From contig JAQYVV010000003.1 in the NCBI GenBank assembly GCA_030145275.1, forward strand, positions 124,001 through 188,000: a stretch of 64,000 nucleotides of DNA, in the 5' to 3' direction. The number at the start of each line of letters is the position of its first letter. The first letter of the stretch is position 1. This DNA is from Desulfurivibrionaceae bacterium. GTDB taxonomy: Bacteria; Desulfobacterota; Desulfobulbia; Desulfobulbales; VMSU01. A program made the translations under genes and the position numbers. The notes beneath the pieces are model-generated. The model had not been told where the DNA came from. It did not search any database and saw nothing but the letters and a program-made list of their open reading frames with translations. Of this stretch, positions 25,241 to 33,649 are shown piece by piece.

Positions 25241-26116
25241 ATGTATTTTCAAGACATAATATTTGAATTAGGACGTTTTTGGGCCGATAAAGGGTGTGCA
25301 ATCCAGCAGTCATACGATATGGAGGTGGGGGCAGGGACCTTCCATCCGGCAACATTGCTGCGCTCCCTTGGGCCTGAACCTTGGAAAGCTGCCTATGTTC
25401 AGCCCTCTCGCAGGCCCACCGATGGTCGTTATGGTGAAAATCCCAATCGGCTCCAGCATTATTATCAATATCAGGTGGTGATGAAACCTTCTCCCAAGGA
25501 TGTACAGGAGATGTATCTGGATAGCCTGCGGCGGTTCAACCTTGATCCTCTGGAGCATGATATCCGTTTTGTTGAAGATGACTGGGAGTCGCCGACTCTC
25601 GGAGCTTCTGGCTTGGGCTGGGAAGTATGGCTGGACGGCATGGAGATTACCCAGTTTACCTATTTTCAGATATGCGGCAGTCAGGAACTGCATCCGGTAA
25701 CCGTTGAAATCACCTACGGGCTTGAGCGGATCGCCATGTATCTGCAAGGGGTGAATTCGGTATATGATATTCAATGGAACGAAACACTTGCCTATGGAGA
25801 TATTTTTCAACAGGCAGAGCGGGAATTTTCGGCCTTTAATTTTGAAGAGGCCAATGTGGCGGCAATGACCGAGTTTTTTAATACCTTTGAGTCCGAGGCC
25901 CACCGATTGCTTGAAAAAAACCTCATACTGCCGGCCTATGACTACTGCCTGAAATGTTCTCACACCTTTAATTTGTTGGATGCGCGTAAGGCTATCAGTG
26001 TCTCGGAACGTACCCGTTATATCGGCAGGATTAGGGCCATTGCCAGACAGGTTGCTGCCAAATATATTGAACAGCGTGAAGAGATGGGGCATCCATTGTT
26101 GAAAGTTGAAAGTTGA
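25241..26116 (+). CDS. glyQ: glycyl-tRNA synthetase alpha subunit
   Basis: The 291-residue protein matches GlyQ throughout: [74 protein letters not shown] and [17 protein letters not shown]. It forms the tetrameric bacterial enzyme with GlyS and holds the glycine-activating site. The beta-subunit gene normally follows directly but is absent here; the next features are a repeat remnant and selC. The stop is followed by a triple GTTGAAA run. Confidence 0.96.
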   Translation: MYFQDIIFELGRFWADKGCAIQQSYDMEVGAGTFHPATLLRSLGPEPWKAAYVQPSRRPTDGRYGENPNRLQHYYQYQVVMKPSPKDVQEMYLDSLRRFNLDPLEHDIRFVEDDWESPTLGASGLGWEVWLDGMEITQFTYFQICGSQELHPVTVEITYGLERIAMYLQGVNSVYDIQWNETLAYGDIFQQAEREFSAFNFEEANVAAMTEFFNTFESEAHRLLEKNLILPAYDYCLKCSHTFNLLDARKAISVSERTRYIGRIRAIARQVAAKYIEQREEMGHPLLKVES

Positions 26117-26340
26117 AAGTTGGGAGGAACCTGCAACTGCGAATAGTGCTATGACCAGAGAGCAAGAAACAGAGTACTTGTCGATTTGCGCAACCCAGCC
26201 GTGCTTTTTGAAAATCCCCTCAATTAACCAGAAAATTACTGAATATAATTGACAATCACTTAAGCTTTTTGTTAATAGTGCCGATTAATTGCTACCAGAA
26301 TATTTTTCGAACAGAATATAAATCTTGGTGGCATTTTTTT

Positions 26341-26381
26341 TAGTGCCTTAGTGTTAAGTCACTTATCCCGGTTGTCTGGGG
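26341..26381 (+). repeat. collapsed family A repeat remnant
   Basis: TAGTGCCTTAGTGTTAAG and CACTTATCCCGG with GTCTGGGG resemble the start and end of a family-A element with the middle missing. It lies in the glyQ-selC gap. Confidence 0.5.
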
Positions 26382-26426
26382 TGATGTTTGGACTGGGGGG
26401 AGGATAGGCAAAAAGAAGTTCATTTG

Positions 26427-26524
26427 TGGCGGAGGTGCATGGGAATCGAACCCACCTACCAGGCTGTTAACCCAGTACACCGGATTTGAAGTCCGGGAGG
26501 GCCACCAGAGCCCTTTCCACCTCC
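26427..26524 (-). tRNA. selC: tRNA-Sec (anticodon TCA)
   Basis: The minus strand reads GGAGGTGG at the 5' end, pairing with CCACC-type bases at the 3' end (CACCTCCG then CCA). The anticodon arm is CCGGACTTCAAATCCGG with anticodon TCA. The T arm is GTGGGTTCGATTCCCAT. A long variable arm (TACTGGGTTAACAGCCTGGTA) and an overall length of 98 with encoded CCA fit selenocysteine tRNA and not a serine tRNA. It implies UGA-selenocysteine decoding in this organism. No selA, selB or selD is in the window. Confidence 0.95.
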
Positions 26525-26630
26525 GTACATGAAGCGCTACTATAGTTTGTTAGAACACAGTCTACAATATATTTGTTTATTTTTTTGTAACTATTTAGGT
26601 GGGATCACAAACGTGCATTCCCACCAAGCT

Positions 26631-26719
26631 GTACTTGTTCGGTAGGGCCTCATATCGGAGTCTACGCTTACCTCGTTCATTTGGGACTTCGAAGTATACT
26701 GGTGCTACTGAACAAGTAC
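26631..26719. repeat. palindromic element with short nested insert
   Basis: GTACTTGTTCGGTA (26631 on) pairs with TACTGAACAAGTAC (ending 26719). Between them, after CAT, lies ATCGGAGTCTACGCTTACCT (26650-26669), the same 20 bases that interrupt the family-B copy at 56674. The outer arms resemble a diverged family-B palindrome. Confidence 0.7.
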
Positions 26720-26741
26720 AACAGCGAGGGAACTTTTCGGG

Positions 26742-27092
26742 ATGGAATGCGAACGTTTTAAAAAATTACTTAAGTCTTGGTATATTCAGGTTCAAGATGA
26801 AGCTTTAGCACCAGCCAGGATGGTCCATTTCATGGAGGCCCATCTTGAAGAGTGTGCGGTCTGTATGATGGATGCGGAAGCCCATAAAGATGTGAAAAAA
26901 ATAATAACTCTCGTCCTTCCTCAGGATAAGTTGAAAGTTGCCTCCAGGTCCAGTCGAAAAACTGAGGTTCCTGATGAAGTTGTGCGGCCTACCGATACCG
27001 ATGAAGAAGAGGAGTCAACAGAAGATGAATCTGATGACGATGAGAATGAAGAAGATGATGATGTAGAAGAGTTCGATGAAGAAGACGATTAG
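26742..27092 (+). CDS. zinc-finger (anti-sigma-like) protein with long acidic tail
   Basis: The 116-residue protein has an N-terminal helical domain with H34-x3-C38-x2-C41 (HLEECAVC), the zinc-binding signature of anti-sigma (ZAS) domains. There is no transmembrane segment. The last 40 residues are almost only Asp, Glu and Ser (DTDEEEESTEDESDDDENEE). The stop TAG is the first codon of a family-A repeat, so the acidic tail may have been longer before insertion. No sigma factor gene is adjacent. A cytoplasmic anti-sigma or nucleic-acid-mimic role is inference only. Confidence 0.65.
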   Translation: MECERFKKLLKSWYIQVQDEALAPARMVHFMEAHLEECAVCMMDAEAHKDVKKIITLVLPQDKLKVASRSSRKTEVPDEVVRPTDTDEEEESTEDESDDDENEEDDDVEEFDEEDD

Positions 27093-27204
27093 TGCCTTAT
27101 AACTGAATTTCTGTCACAAAAAACAGGAATTCCAAAAAAGAACAATGCTCCCAATATGTTGCAGACCACTGTTAAGGCACTTATTTCCAGTTTATCCGGA
27201 TTAG
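27090..27204 (+). repeat. family A repeat, copy 2
   Basis: It runs from TAGTGCCTTATAACTG to TTATCCGGATTAG and lacks the nested short motif, so it is the simplest version (115 bp). The first TAG is the stop codon of the zinc-finger gene. CTGTTAAGGCACTTA near the end can pair with the start. Confidence 0.85.
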
Positions 27205-28892
27205 TTGTTAATGTCGTATTCCCCAAGGTAAATAGCCTCGAAGTGTTTAAAAATCCCTTTTTTTCTTCGAGGCAGAAAGCAGACATATCCCTCCTTGCCG
27301 TTGTTTCCGGCAACCCCAGTTTCAGCGAGTAACCGGGCTGAAAAGCTAAAAAACATTCCCTTTTTAAAAAATTCATTGCGCTCCTGATGGCTGTATAGGC
27401 CGGGAGCATTTGCGGGCATTTTCTGCCAAATCGTGTTGCGGAAGATGTTGAGAGAGTCTGCGTGTAACTCCTCTGGAAGTTGCCGGTGGCCGCAGCTCAG
27501 CCAGTCAAAAATCAGTAGCTCCAGCAAGAAGGAGACTTTCGGGGCACTGTTCCCTGTATTCCTCCTGCCGGTGAATTCTACCAAAAGTGCATTGAGAAAT
27601 TTCTGGGTTTTGGCTCTCTGGAAAAAATCTCTTTCTTGGCAAAAAGAAAGAAGTTCTTCAAAAAAATGGAAAAAATCTGCCTCGATTTTGTGTATATAAC
27701 TAAAAAAATATCTAAAATAACGGTTGTTGTAGAATGCCTCGATACATTCCCCCAACCAGTAGAGATGACTCAGTTCCTTGTGCGAAAGCCAGTTTGTGCT
27801 GGTCACCTGGTAGGGTGGATTCTGACAGTGAACAAGGCCATATTCAGGCATTTTTTTGCTTATGGGCGTGTCTGGCAGTATCTTTAAAAGACCCATCTGG
27901 ACGTATTGGGGCTGGAGAGAGAAGACAAAATTAACCGATCGGGCAAAGCTTTTTTTAGTCTCAAAGGGCAGGCCTATAATCAGGTCAAGATGAAGATGGA
28001 CATTGCCCATGGCGGTGAGCCGACTTATATTGTTTTTTGCCAGCTTAAGGTCCATTTTCCTGTTGACGGCGGCAAGTGTCTCCTGATTGCTTGACTGTAT
28101 GCCTATTTCAAATTGAAATTTACCGGGTGGGAGTTTTTCCAGGAATGCAAACATCTCTTCATTGAACAGATCGGGGGAGATCTCAAAATGAAACATGGTC
28201 GCCCCTTCAAGATCTGCTAAAAAACGCCAGATGGCAAGGGTTCGTTGCGCATCCGCATTGAAGGTCCGATCAACAAATTTAAGAAGTTTTGGCCGATGCA
28301 CGATTATTCGTCCCACTTCATCTTTTAACTGGGCAAGGTCAATGGTGCAAATACCGCGGCTTGTTGCTGAGAGACAGTAGGCGCAGGCAAAGGGACACCC
28401 TCTTGAGGACTCGTAGTAGATGTTTCTATCTTTTAGGGCAAAGTCAAAATCATCTTGCCGGTATGGGGAGGAAAAAGGCTGCCCGGAAACGGCTTCATAA
28501 CTTCGATCAAGTGTTCCCTCTGCAAGGTCCTGGTAGAATTTATTCCCTACCCCTTCAATTTCTCCATGGACAACGGAGCAGGATTCAGGCAGGTCCTTTA
28601 TTGCTGGAGCCTGGGGCCCGCCGAGAATGATTGCAAGCCCTGGCCTGGTCTGGTAAAGGTCGCGGACAAGGCGTTCCACATAATCGGCGTTCCAGATATA
28701 GACTGAAAAAAGTAGATAACTTGCATCACTGCCGCTTAAACGCAGCAGTGTTTCATAATAGGGATCGTTGATAGTGAACTGATTTAAGGTGGTACGGCAG
28801 GAAAGGTGTTTCTCCAGTTCATTGCGAAGGTAAAAAATGGCCAGACAGGAGTGGGAATAGCGGCAATTTAAAGCGATCAGGTTTAGATGCAT
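27201..28892 (-). CDS. B12-binding-domain radical SAM protein (DUF4080-like)
   Basis: The 563-residue product from the ATG at 28892 opens with LNLIALNCRYSHSCLA, a B12-binding-domain start, followed by LSVYIWNADYVERLV-type and GGPQAP segments. The radical SAM cluster is C166-x3-C170-x2-C173 in SSRGCPFACAYC. The C-terminal part (about 370-480) is the DUF4080-type helical region. Such enzymes use [4Fe-4S]/SAM chemistry, here with cobalamin, for methylation or C-C rearrangements; substrate unknown. A longer frame to 28952 lacks RBS evidence. The stop lies at the edge of family-A copy 2, overlapping its last 4 bases. Confidence 0.88.
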   Translation of the reverse strand: MHLNLIALNCRYSHSCLAIFYLRNELEKHLSCRTTLNQFTINDPYYETLLRLSGSDASYLLFSVYIWNADYVERLVRDLYQTRPGLAIILGGPQAPAIKDLPESCSVVHGEIEGVGNKFYQDLAEGTLDRSYEAVSGQPFSSPYRQDDFDFALKDRNIYYESSRGCPFACAYCLSATSRGICTIDLAQLKDEVGRIIVHRPKLLKFVDRTFNADAQRTLAIWRFLADLEGATMFHFEISPDLFNEEMFAFLEKLPPGKFQFEIGIQSSNQETLAAVNRKMDLKLAKNNISRLTAMGNVHLHLDLIIGLPFETKKSFARSVNFVFSLQPQYVQMGLLKILPDTPISKKMPEYGLVHCQNPPYQVTSTNWLSHKELSHLYWLGECIEAFYNNRYFRYFFSYIHKIEADFFHFFEELLSFCQERDFFQRAKTQKFLNALLVEFTGRRNTGNSAPKVSFLLELLIFDWLSCGHRQLPEELHADSLNIFRNTIWQKMPANAPGLYSHQERNEFFKKGMFFSFSARLLAETGVAGNNGKEGYVCFLPRRKKGIFKHFEAIYLGEYDINN

Positions 28893-29000
28893 AATTTTAA
28901 AGGGGTTGATGGTTAACGGTTTAACTTCCATCCATAAACCGGCAACCGACAACTGTCAACCGTCAGACAAGCATCAACTTCGACTGCCAACCGTTTTTTT

Positions 29001-29043
29001 AAATTATTCAGCGGAGGCTGGAAATTACCCTTAACTCCAGGCT
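29001..29043. repeat. hairpin block attached to family B element
   Basis: ATTATTCAGCGGAGGCTGG and CTTAACTCCAGGCTG form a stem and match, in reverse, the blocks at 14942-14992 and 56705-56752. Position is approximate. Confidence 0.6.
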
Positions 29044-29151
29044 GTAACTGTTCAGATGTGCTTCATGTTTGTTCATTTAGGGCTTCGAAGTAAACTTGTG
29101 CTATTCGAGAAGACCTAAATGGGCGAAGATGGAGTGCAGCTGAATAGTTAC
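29044..29151. repeat. family B 108-bp palindromic element, copy 2
   Basis: It starts GTAACTGTTCAGATGTGC and ends GAGTGCAGCTGAATAGTTAC, with inner CATTTAGGGCTTCG and CGAGAAGACCTAAATGG pairing. It is the inverse orientation of copy 1 at 14834 and of the same length. Confidence 0.85.
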
Positions 29152-29227
29152 CGGTTTTTTAAATTAAAAGATACTGCCAACGAATGCAAATTGACAAGTG
29201 TGCCATGCTGTGCTACCTCTCTTTCCT

Positions 29228-30013
29228 ATGTTAAGCTATCCCAATATTGACCCGGTTATCTTCAGCCTAGGGCCTCTCCATGTCCGCTGGTATGGGCTTA
29301 TGTATGTGCTCGGTTTTTCTGCCGCCTATTACCTGGTGAATCGGCAGATTCGGACCCGTAAGCTTGAGAGGTGGGCCTCACATTTTGAGAACCTCAATTT
29401 TGTTCTTATCCTGGGCCTTATTATTGGCGCTCGATTGGGGTATGCCCTTTTTTATAATTTCCCCTATTATAGAGAGCATCCCGCCGAAATCATCGCTGTC
29501 TGGCAGGGAGGGATGTCTTTTCATGGCGCCTTGCTGGGCACAATTGCTGGCGGTATAATTTATTGTCTTAAAAACCGGCTTGATTTTTGGCAGGGTGCGG
29601 ATCTTTATGTGGTGACCATTCCCATAGGTCTTGGTTTTGGCAGATTGGGCAATTTTATCAATGGGGAATTGTTTGGCCGGGTATCTGATGTGCCCTGGGC
29701 CATGGTTTTTCCATACGGCGGTCCCCAGCCTCGCCACCCTTCCCAATTGTATGAGTGCTTTCTGGAAGGGATTGTTCTCTTTGTCCTTCTTTGGTTTATA
29801 AAGGATAAAAAAATGCCGACAGGATATCTCCTTGCCTTCTTTCTCATTTTATACGGACTTTTTCGCAGTTTTGTGGAACTCTTTCGGGAGCCCGACTCCC
29901 AGCTGGGTTTTGTTTTGGCGCAGTTGACCATGGGACAGCTTTTGAGCGGCTGTATGATCTTGGCAGGTGCGGCCATTATAGCTTTTCGGAGAAAAAGGTT
30001 TAGTGCCTTATAA
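29228..30013 (+). CDS. lgt: prolipoprotein diacylglyceryl transferase
   Basis: The 261-residue integral membrane enzyme shows the Lgt signature GRLGNFINGELFG, the conserved HGALLG segment (GGMSFHGALLGTI) and RYGL-like WYGLMYVLGF near the start, with about seven TM segments. It attaches diacylglycerol from phosphatidylglycerol to the lipobox Cys of prolipoproteins in the inner membrane. The ATG at 29228 is taken because the family starts at xSYPNIDPVIFSLG; a GTG 30 bases upstream is less likely. The last residues Ser-Ala-Leu and the TAA stop come from the family-A repeat starting at 30001. Confidence 0.95.
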   Translation: MLSYPNIDPVIFSLGPLHVRWYGLMYVLGFSAAYYLVNRQIRTRKLERWASHFENLNFVLILGLIIGARLGYALFYNFPYYREHPAEIIAVWQGGMSFHGALLGTIAGGIIYCLKNRLDFWQGADLYVVTIPIGLGFGRLGNFINGELFGRVSDVPWAMVFPYGGPQPRHPSQLYECFLEGIVLFVLLWFIKDKKMPTGYLLAFFLILYGLFRSFVELFREPDSQLGFVLAQLTMGQLLSGCMILAGAAIIAFRRKRFSAL

Positions 30014-30130
30014 CTGGAATCCTGTTACAAAAAACAGGTAGCGAAGACTCCGAGAATTTCAAAAAGTATAACGCGGCCCATATGTTGCGGACTACTGTTA
30101 AGGCACTTATTTCTGGTTTATCCGGATTAG
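30001..30130 (+). repeat. family A repeat, copy 3
   Basis: TAGTGCCTTATAACTGG to TTATCCGGATTAG, with the short nested motif GGTAGCGAAGACTCCGAG inserted after an AACAGG hairpin arm (CCTGTTACAAAAAACAGG). It encodes the final residues and stop of lgt. Confidence 0.87.
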
Positions 30131-30204
30131 CTAGATTTATTTTTACTCTTTGGTACAGTTTGAGACTGGAAGTTTAAAATTTCAATTTTTCCTGGTTAAT
30201 ACAC

Positions 30205-32877
30205 ATGAACATAAAATATACTCCTTTTAATTCAATTTTACTCTGGGCCTTAGCCCTTCTGACGGTACTTATGACAACAAACATAGCTGATGCTGAAACC
30301 TTAAAACCGTATCTCCATAAGAAAACCCTCGACAATGGACTCACCTTGCTGCTCAAAGATGTTCCAGGTTCAAAGGTGGCAACGGTCCAGGTCTGGGTCA
30401 AAGCGGGGAGTATTTATGAAGAACCGCATGAGGCCGGGATTACCCACCTGATAGAGCACATGATCTTTAAGGGTACCGAGACTCTCGGGCCCGGAGAACT
30501 TGCCGGAGTAATTGAGGAAAATGGTGGTCGGATTAATGCTTACACCTCTTACGAATATACGGTTTATCACGCCACCTTGTCTGCCAGACACTGGGCAACG
30601 GCCATGGATGTGCTAACGGACGCCCTGCTGCACTCTGTTTTTGATGAGGAGGAGTTGGAGCGGGAAAAATTGGTCATTCTTGAGGAAATTAGGATGCGCA
30701 ATGATCGACCTGCAATCAAGCTTTACGAGCAGCTGATGGATACCGCCTATAAAAAACATTCGTACCGACTGCCCATTATAGGTACGGTTGAGTCCGTTTC
30801 TTCGTTCAGTCGGGACGATATAAAGAACTATATGGCAAAACATTACAGACCGGATAATTTTGCAGTTGTTGTTGTCGGCGATCTTCGTTTTAAGCCTGTA
30901 CTTGCCCAGGTTGAGAAGCTTTTTGGCGCTATGCCAAGAGAAGAAATGGCTGAAGCGGATCTGCCAGTAGAGCCTGTCCAGAACAGTGCCCGGGTTTTTT
31001 CACTTGAGGATGATATTAAGCAAAGCCATATGGCCCTGGCCTTTCCAATCCCCTCTTTCAGTGACGATGATACTCCGGTAATTGATGTTATTTCAGATAT
31101 CCTTGGCAAGGGGGAGACTTCAAGGCTGTACAATCAATTGAGAAACGAAAAAGGACTCGTTTATAAAATTCATACCTCAGCCTTTACGCCCAAGTATTCC
31201 GGGCTCTTTGAAGTGTCCGCCTCCCTTGATGGGAAAAAGATAGCAGCTGCTTTGGAAGCGGCTTTGGAGGAGATATTCAAACTGAAATACGTTCTGGTTG
31301 AGGATGACGAACTCGAGCGAGTCAAAGTGAACCTTGAGAGTGATTTTATTTTCAACTTGGAAAGGGTGGAGGGCCAGGCCCGTATTCTTGGATCTTTTGA
31401 GTTTCTGACCGGAGACCCGCGTGAGGATGAGTATCTTGAAAAAGTACGCGCTGTCAGCAGGGAAGATATCCAGCGGGTGGCCCAAAGGTATTTTTCTGGC
31501 AGAAAGATTACTGCCGGGGCTCTTGCTCCAAAGGGAAATGGCTTGACACTTGATCATAAGGTTGTCACTGAAGCGGTCAAGAGAGCTGAACAATCGGCAA
31601 AAGATCAAATACCGTCATCTCTTGCCGATAACTCCTATCTGTCTAACGTGCATCGCTTTGTCTTAGATAACGGTATCCGCTTATTGGTGCGCGAAGACAA
31701 GCAGGTACCAACGGTGGCAATCAGGGCCGTTTTTCCCGGGGGACTGAAGGGGGAGACTAGTGCGAGCAACGGGGCTTTTGCCTTTATCAGTGACATTTTG
31801 CCCAAGGGTACGGAAGAACTTGGCTCCCGGGAACTGGCCTTGAAAATTGCCGATATGGCCGGCGATATCTCGGGATTTAATGGCAAGAATACCTTTGGAC
31901 TTAAGGCTGGTTTTCTGGCCAAGTATTTCCAACCGGGGCTTAAGCTGGTGCGCGATGTTATGCTACAGCCGGCCTTTGATCCCGAGGAGGTAGAGAAGAT
32001 ACGTCCGGAGCGTTTGAATCAGCTCAAGATGCTGGAAGATTCCCTGCCTTCCCTCTCTTTTCGAGAATTTAATAGAATCTTGTTCCAGGGGCATCCCTAT
32101 GGCTTGGACACCCACGGCAGCGAAGAGGTTTTAAAACAGATCAGTGCTGCTGAATTAAAGAGAATATATAAGCAGGCTGCTCATCCAAGCCGATTGGTTC
32201 TGACGGTGGCGGGTCATGTCAAGGCTGAAGAGGTCCTGGAAGAGGTAAAGGCATTGTTTGGCAGTTGGGATGATGCCGATCTTGTTGAACAAAATGAGGA
32301 GTTTCTGCCGCCTGAGGCACCGGCGACTCCGAACATATTTAAAATTGTCAAAGACAAGGAGCAAACCCATATAATAATAGGTTTTATGGGGGCCAGCATT
32401 GACAGTCATGACCGATTTGCTTTAGAAGTGCTTGAAACGATATTAAGCGGCCAAAGCGGCCGTTTGTTCAGAGAGTTGCGTGACAAGCAGAGCCTTGCCT
32501 ACTCGCTCTCCTCTTTTGCCATGCTTGGCATTGATACAGGATCTTTTGGAATATATATTGGTACCAGTCCGGACAAAAAGGAAGATGCCATCCAGGGAGC
32601 CTGGCAGGAATTGTATAAATTGCGGCAGAGCCCGGTGAGCAAGGAAGAGTTGGAAAAGGCAAAAAATGTGATCATCGGTCATTATGAACTGGGACTGCAG
32701 ACTCATGGCTCTCAGGCGATGGAAATGGCCCTGACTGAAACCTACAACCTTGGCCAGGATTTTGGTAATAGGTACATCCACGAGATTTCCCAGGTTACAG
32801 CGGCAGATGTTACCGAGGCGGCCCAAAAATATATACAATCAGGCCACTATGTGCTGGTTACCGTTGGAGCGGAATAA
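30205..32877 (+). CDS. M16-family zinc peptidase (two-domain, insulinase type)
   Basis: The 890-residue protein starts with a signal peptide (LLWALALLTVLMTTNIADA). The first M16 half has the inverted zinc motif H81-L-I-E84-H85 and a distal Glu in LEEIRMRND. The second half (from about 470) begins RFVLDNGIRLLVREDK but has NGAFAFISDIL where HxxEH would be, so it is the inactive half, as in pitrilysin-like pairs. It should be a periplasmic peptidase degrading small or unfolded peptides. It is followed 2 bases later by rpe, probably in the same transcript. Confidence 0.9.
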   Translation: MNIKYTPFNSILLWALALLTVLMTTNIADAETLKPYLHKKTLDNGLTLLLKDVPGSKVATVQVWVKAGSIYEEPHEAGITHLIEHMIFKGTETLGPGELAGVIEENGGRINAYTSYEYTVYHATLSARHWATAMDVLTDALLHSVFDEEELEREKLVILEEIRMRNDRPAIKLYEQLMDTAYKKHSYRLPIIGTVESVSSFSRDDIKNYMAKHYRPDNFAVVVVGDLRFKPVLAQVEKLFGAMPREEMAEADLPVEPVQNSARVFSLEDDIKQSHMALAFPIPSFSDDDTPVIDVISDILGKGETSRLYNQLRNEKGLVYKIHTSAFTPKYSGLFEVSASLDGKKIAAALEAALEEIFKLKYVLVEDDELERVKVNLESDFIFNLERVEGQARILGSFEFLTGDPREDEYLEKVRAVSREDIQRVAQRYFSGRKITAGALAPKGNGLTLDHKVVTEAVKRAEQSAKDQIPSSLADNSYLSNVHRFVLDNGIRLLVREDKQVPTVAIRAVFPGGLKGETSASNGAFAFISDILPKGTEELGSRELALKIADMAGDISGFNGKNTFGLKAGFLAKYFQPGLKLVRDVMLQPAFDPEEVEKIRPERLNQLKMLEDSLPSLSFREFNRILFQGHPYGLDTHGSEEVLKQISAAELKRIYKQAAHPSRLVLTVAGHVKAEEVLEEVKALFGSWDDADLVEQNEEFLPPEAPATPNIFKIVKDKEQTHIIIGFMGASIDSHDRFALEVLETILSGQSGRLFRELRDKQSLAYSLSSFAMLGIDTGSFGIYIGTSPDKKEDAIQGAWQELYKLRQSPVSKEELEKAKNVIIGHYELGLQTHGSQAMEMALTETYNLGQDFGNRYIHEISQVTAADVTEAAQKYIQSGHYVLVTVGAE

Positions 32878-32879
32878 TT

Positions 32880-33536
32880 ATGCAGAATTTTATGATAGCA
32901 CCCTCAATCCTGTCAGCTGATTTTTCCAGGCTGGGAGAAGAGATTAAGGCCGTGGAGGCTGGCGGCGCAGACGTTATCCACATTGACGTTATGGACGGCC
33001 ATTTTGTCCCCAATATTACCATTGGTCCTCTGGTGGTCGAGGCGGCCCGGCGGGTGACCGATCTGCCCCTGGATGTTCACCTGATGATTCAAAATCCGGA
33101 TCAGTATATTGAAGATTTTGCCGCAGCCGGGGCGGACTGGATAACGGTTCATGTGGAGACCTGCAATCATTTGCACCGGACAATTCACCAAATTAAAGAG
33201 CTTGGCAAAAAGGCGGGCGCCGTTTTAAACCCGGCAACCCCTCTCGAAACCCTTGACTATATTCTTGACGACCTTGATTTGGTGATGCTCATGAGTGTCA
33301 ATCCCGGCTTTGGCGGGCAGAAATTTATTGATTCAAGCCTAAGCAAGGCTACAGCCCTGAAAAAAATGATTGATGCCAGAAACCTGTCCACCGGAATAGA
33401 AATTGATGGCGGCGTGAGCACTGCCACCATAGAGAAAATCGCGGCAGCAGGCATCAATATCTTTGTGGCCGGCTCCGCGATTTATGGTCAGAACGATTAT
33501 GGCAAGGTTATTGCCGAATTGAAGGGTAAATTGTAG
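32880..33536 (+). CDS. rpe: ribulose-phosphate 3-epimerase
   Basis: The 218-residue TIM-barrel protein matches Rpe: IAPSILSADFSRLGEE, HIDVMDGHFVPNITIG with the metal-binding His and catalytic Asp, MSVNPGFGGQKFI and IEIDGGVSTATI. It interconverts ribulose-5-phosphate and xylulose-5-phosphate in the pentose-phosphate pathway. It begins 2 bases after the M16 gene and is followed by a family-B palindrome. A second Met at residue 5 is a possible alternative start. Confidence 0.96.
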   Translation: MQNFMIAPSILSADFSRLGEEIKAVEAGGADVIHIDVMDGHFVPNITIGPLVVEAARRVTDLPLDVHLMIQNPDQYIEDFAAAGADWITVHVETCNHLHRTIHQIKELGKKAGAVLNPATPLETLDYILDDLDLVMLMSVNPGFGGQKFIDSSLSKATALKKMIDARNLSTGIEIDGGVSTATIEKIAAAGINIFVAGSAIYGQNDYGKVIAELKGKL

Positions 33537-33540
33537 AGCC

Positions 33541-33648
33541 GGAACTGTTTAGCAGCGCTTCATAGGGAGTCAAGCGGGCCGACCAGCTATACTCCCTGTA
33601 CGCTGGGCGGCTTGGTTGGCTTCATATGAAGCGCTGCTAAACAGTTAC
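33541..33648. repeat. family B 108-bp palindromic element, copy 3
   Basis: AACTGTTTAGCAGCGCTTC and its exact complement GAAGCGCTGCTAAACAGTT form arms of at least 22 bp (33543-33564 and 33625-33646). The centre contains further GC-rich pairs (GGGCCGACCAG, CTGGGCGGC). It lies between the convergent rpe and FliM-motif genes. Confidence 0.85.
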
Positions 33649-33649
33649 T

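Noticed and set aside
26117..26426. A truncated or frameshifted glyS after glyQ
   Set aside because: No frame in this gap resembles GlyS; the sequence is AT-rich and contains only a repeat remnant.
27089..27409. 106-residue minus-strand frame
   Set aside because: It overlaps the family-A repeat and the 3' end of the radical SAM gene in another frame.
30205..32877. Second catalytic site in the M16 peptidase
   Set aside because: The second half has no HxxEH motif; one active and one inactive half is the normal arrangement of this family and not an anomaly.
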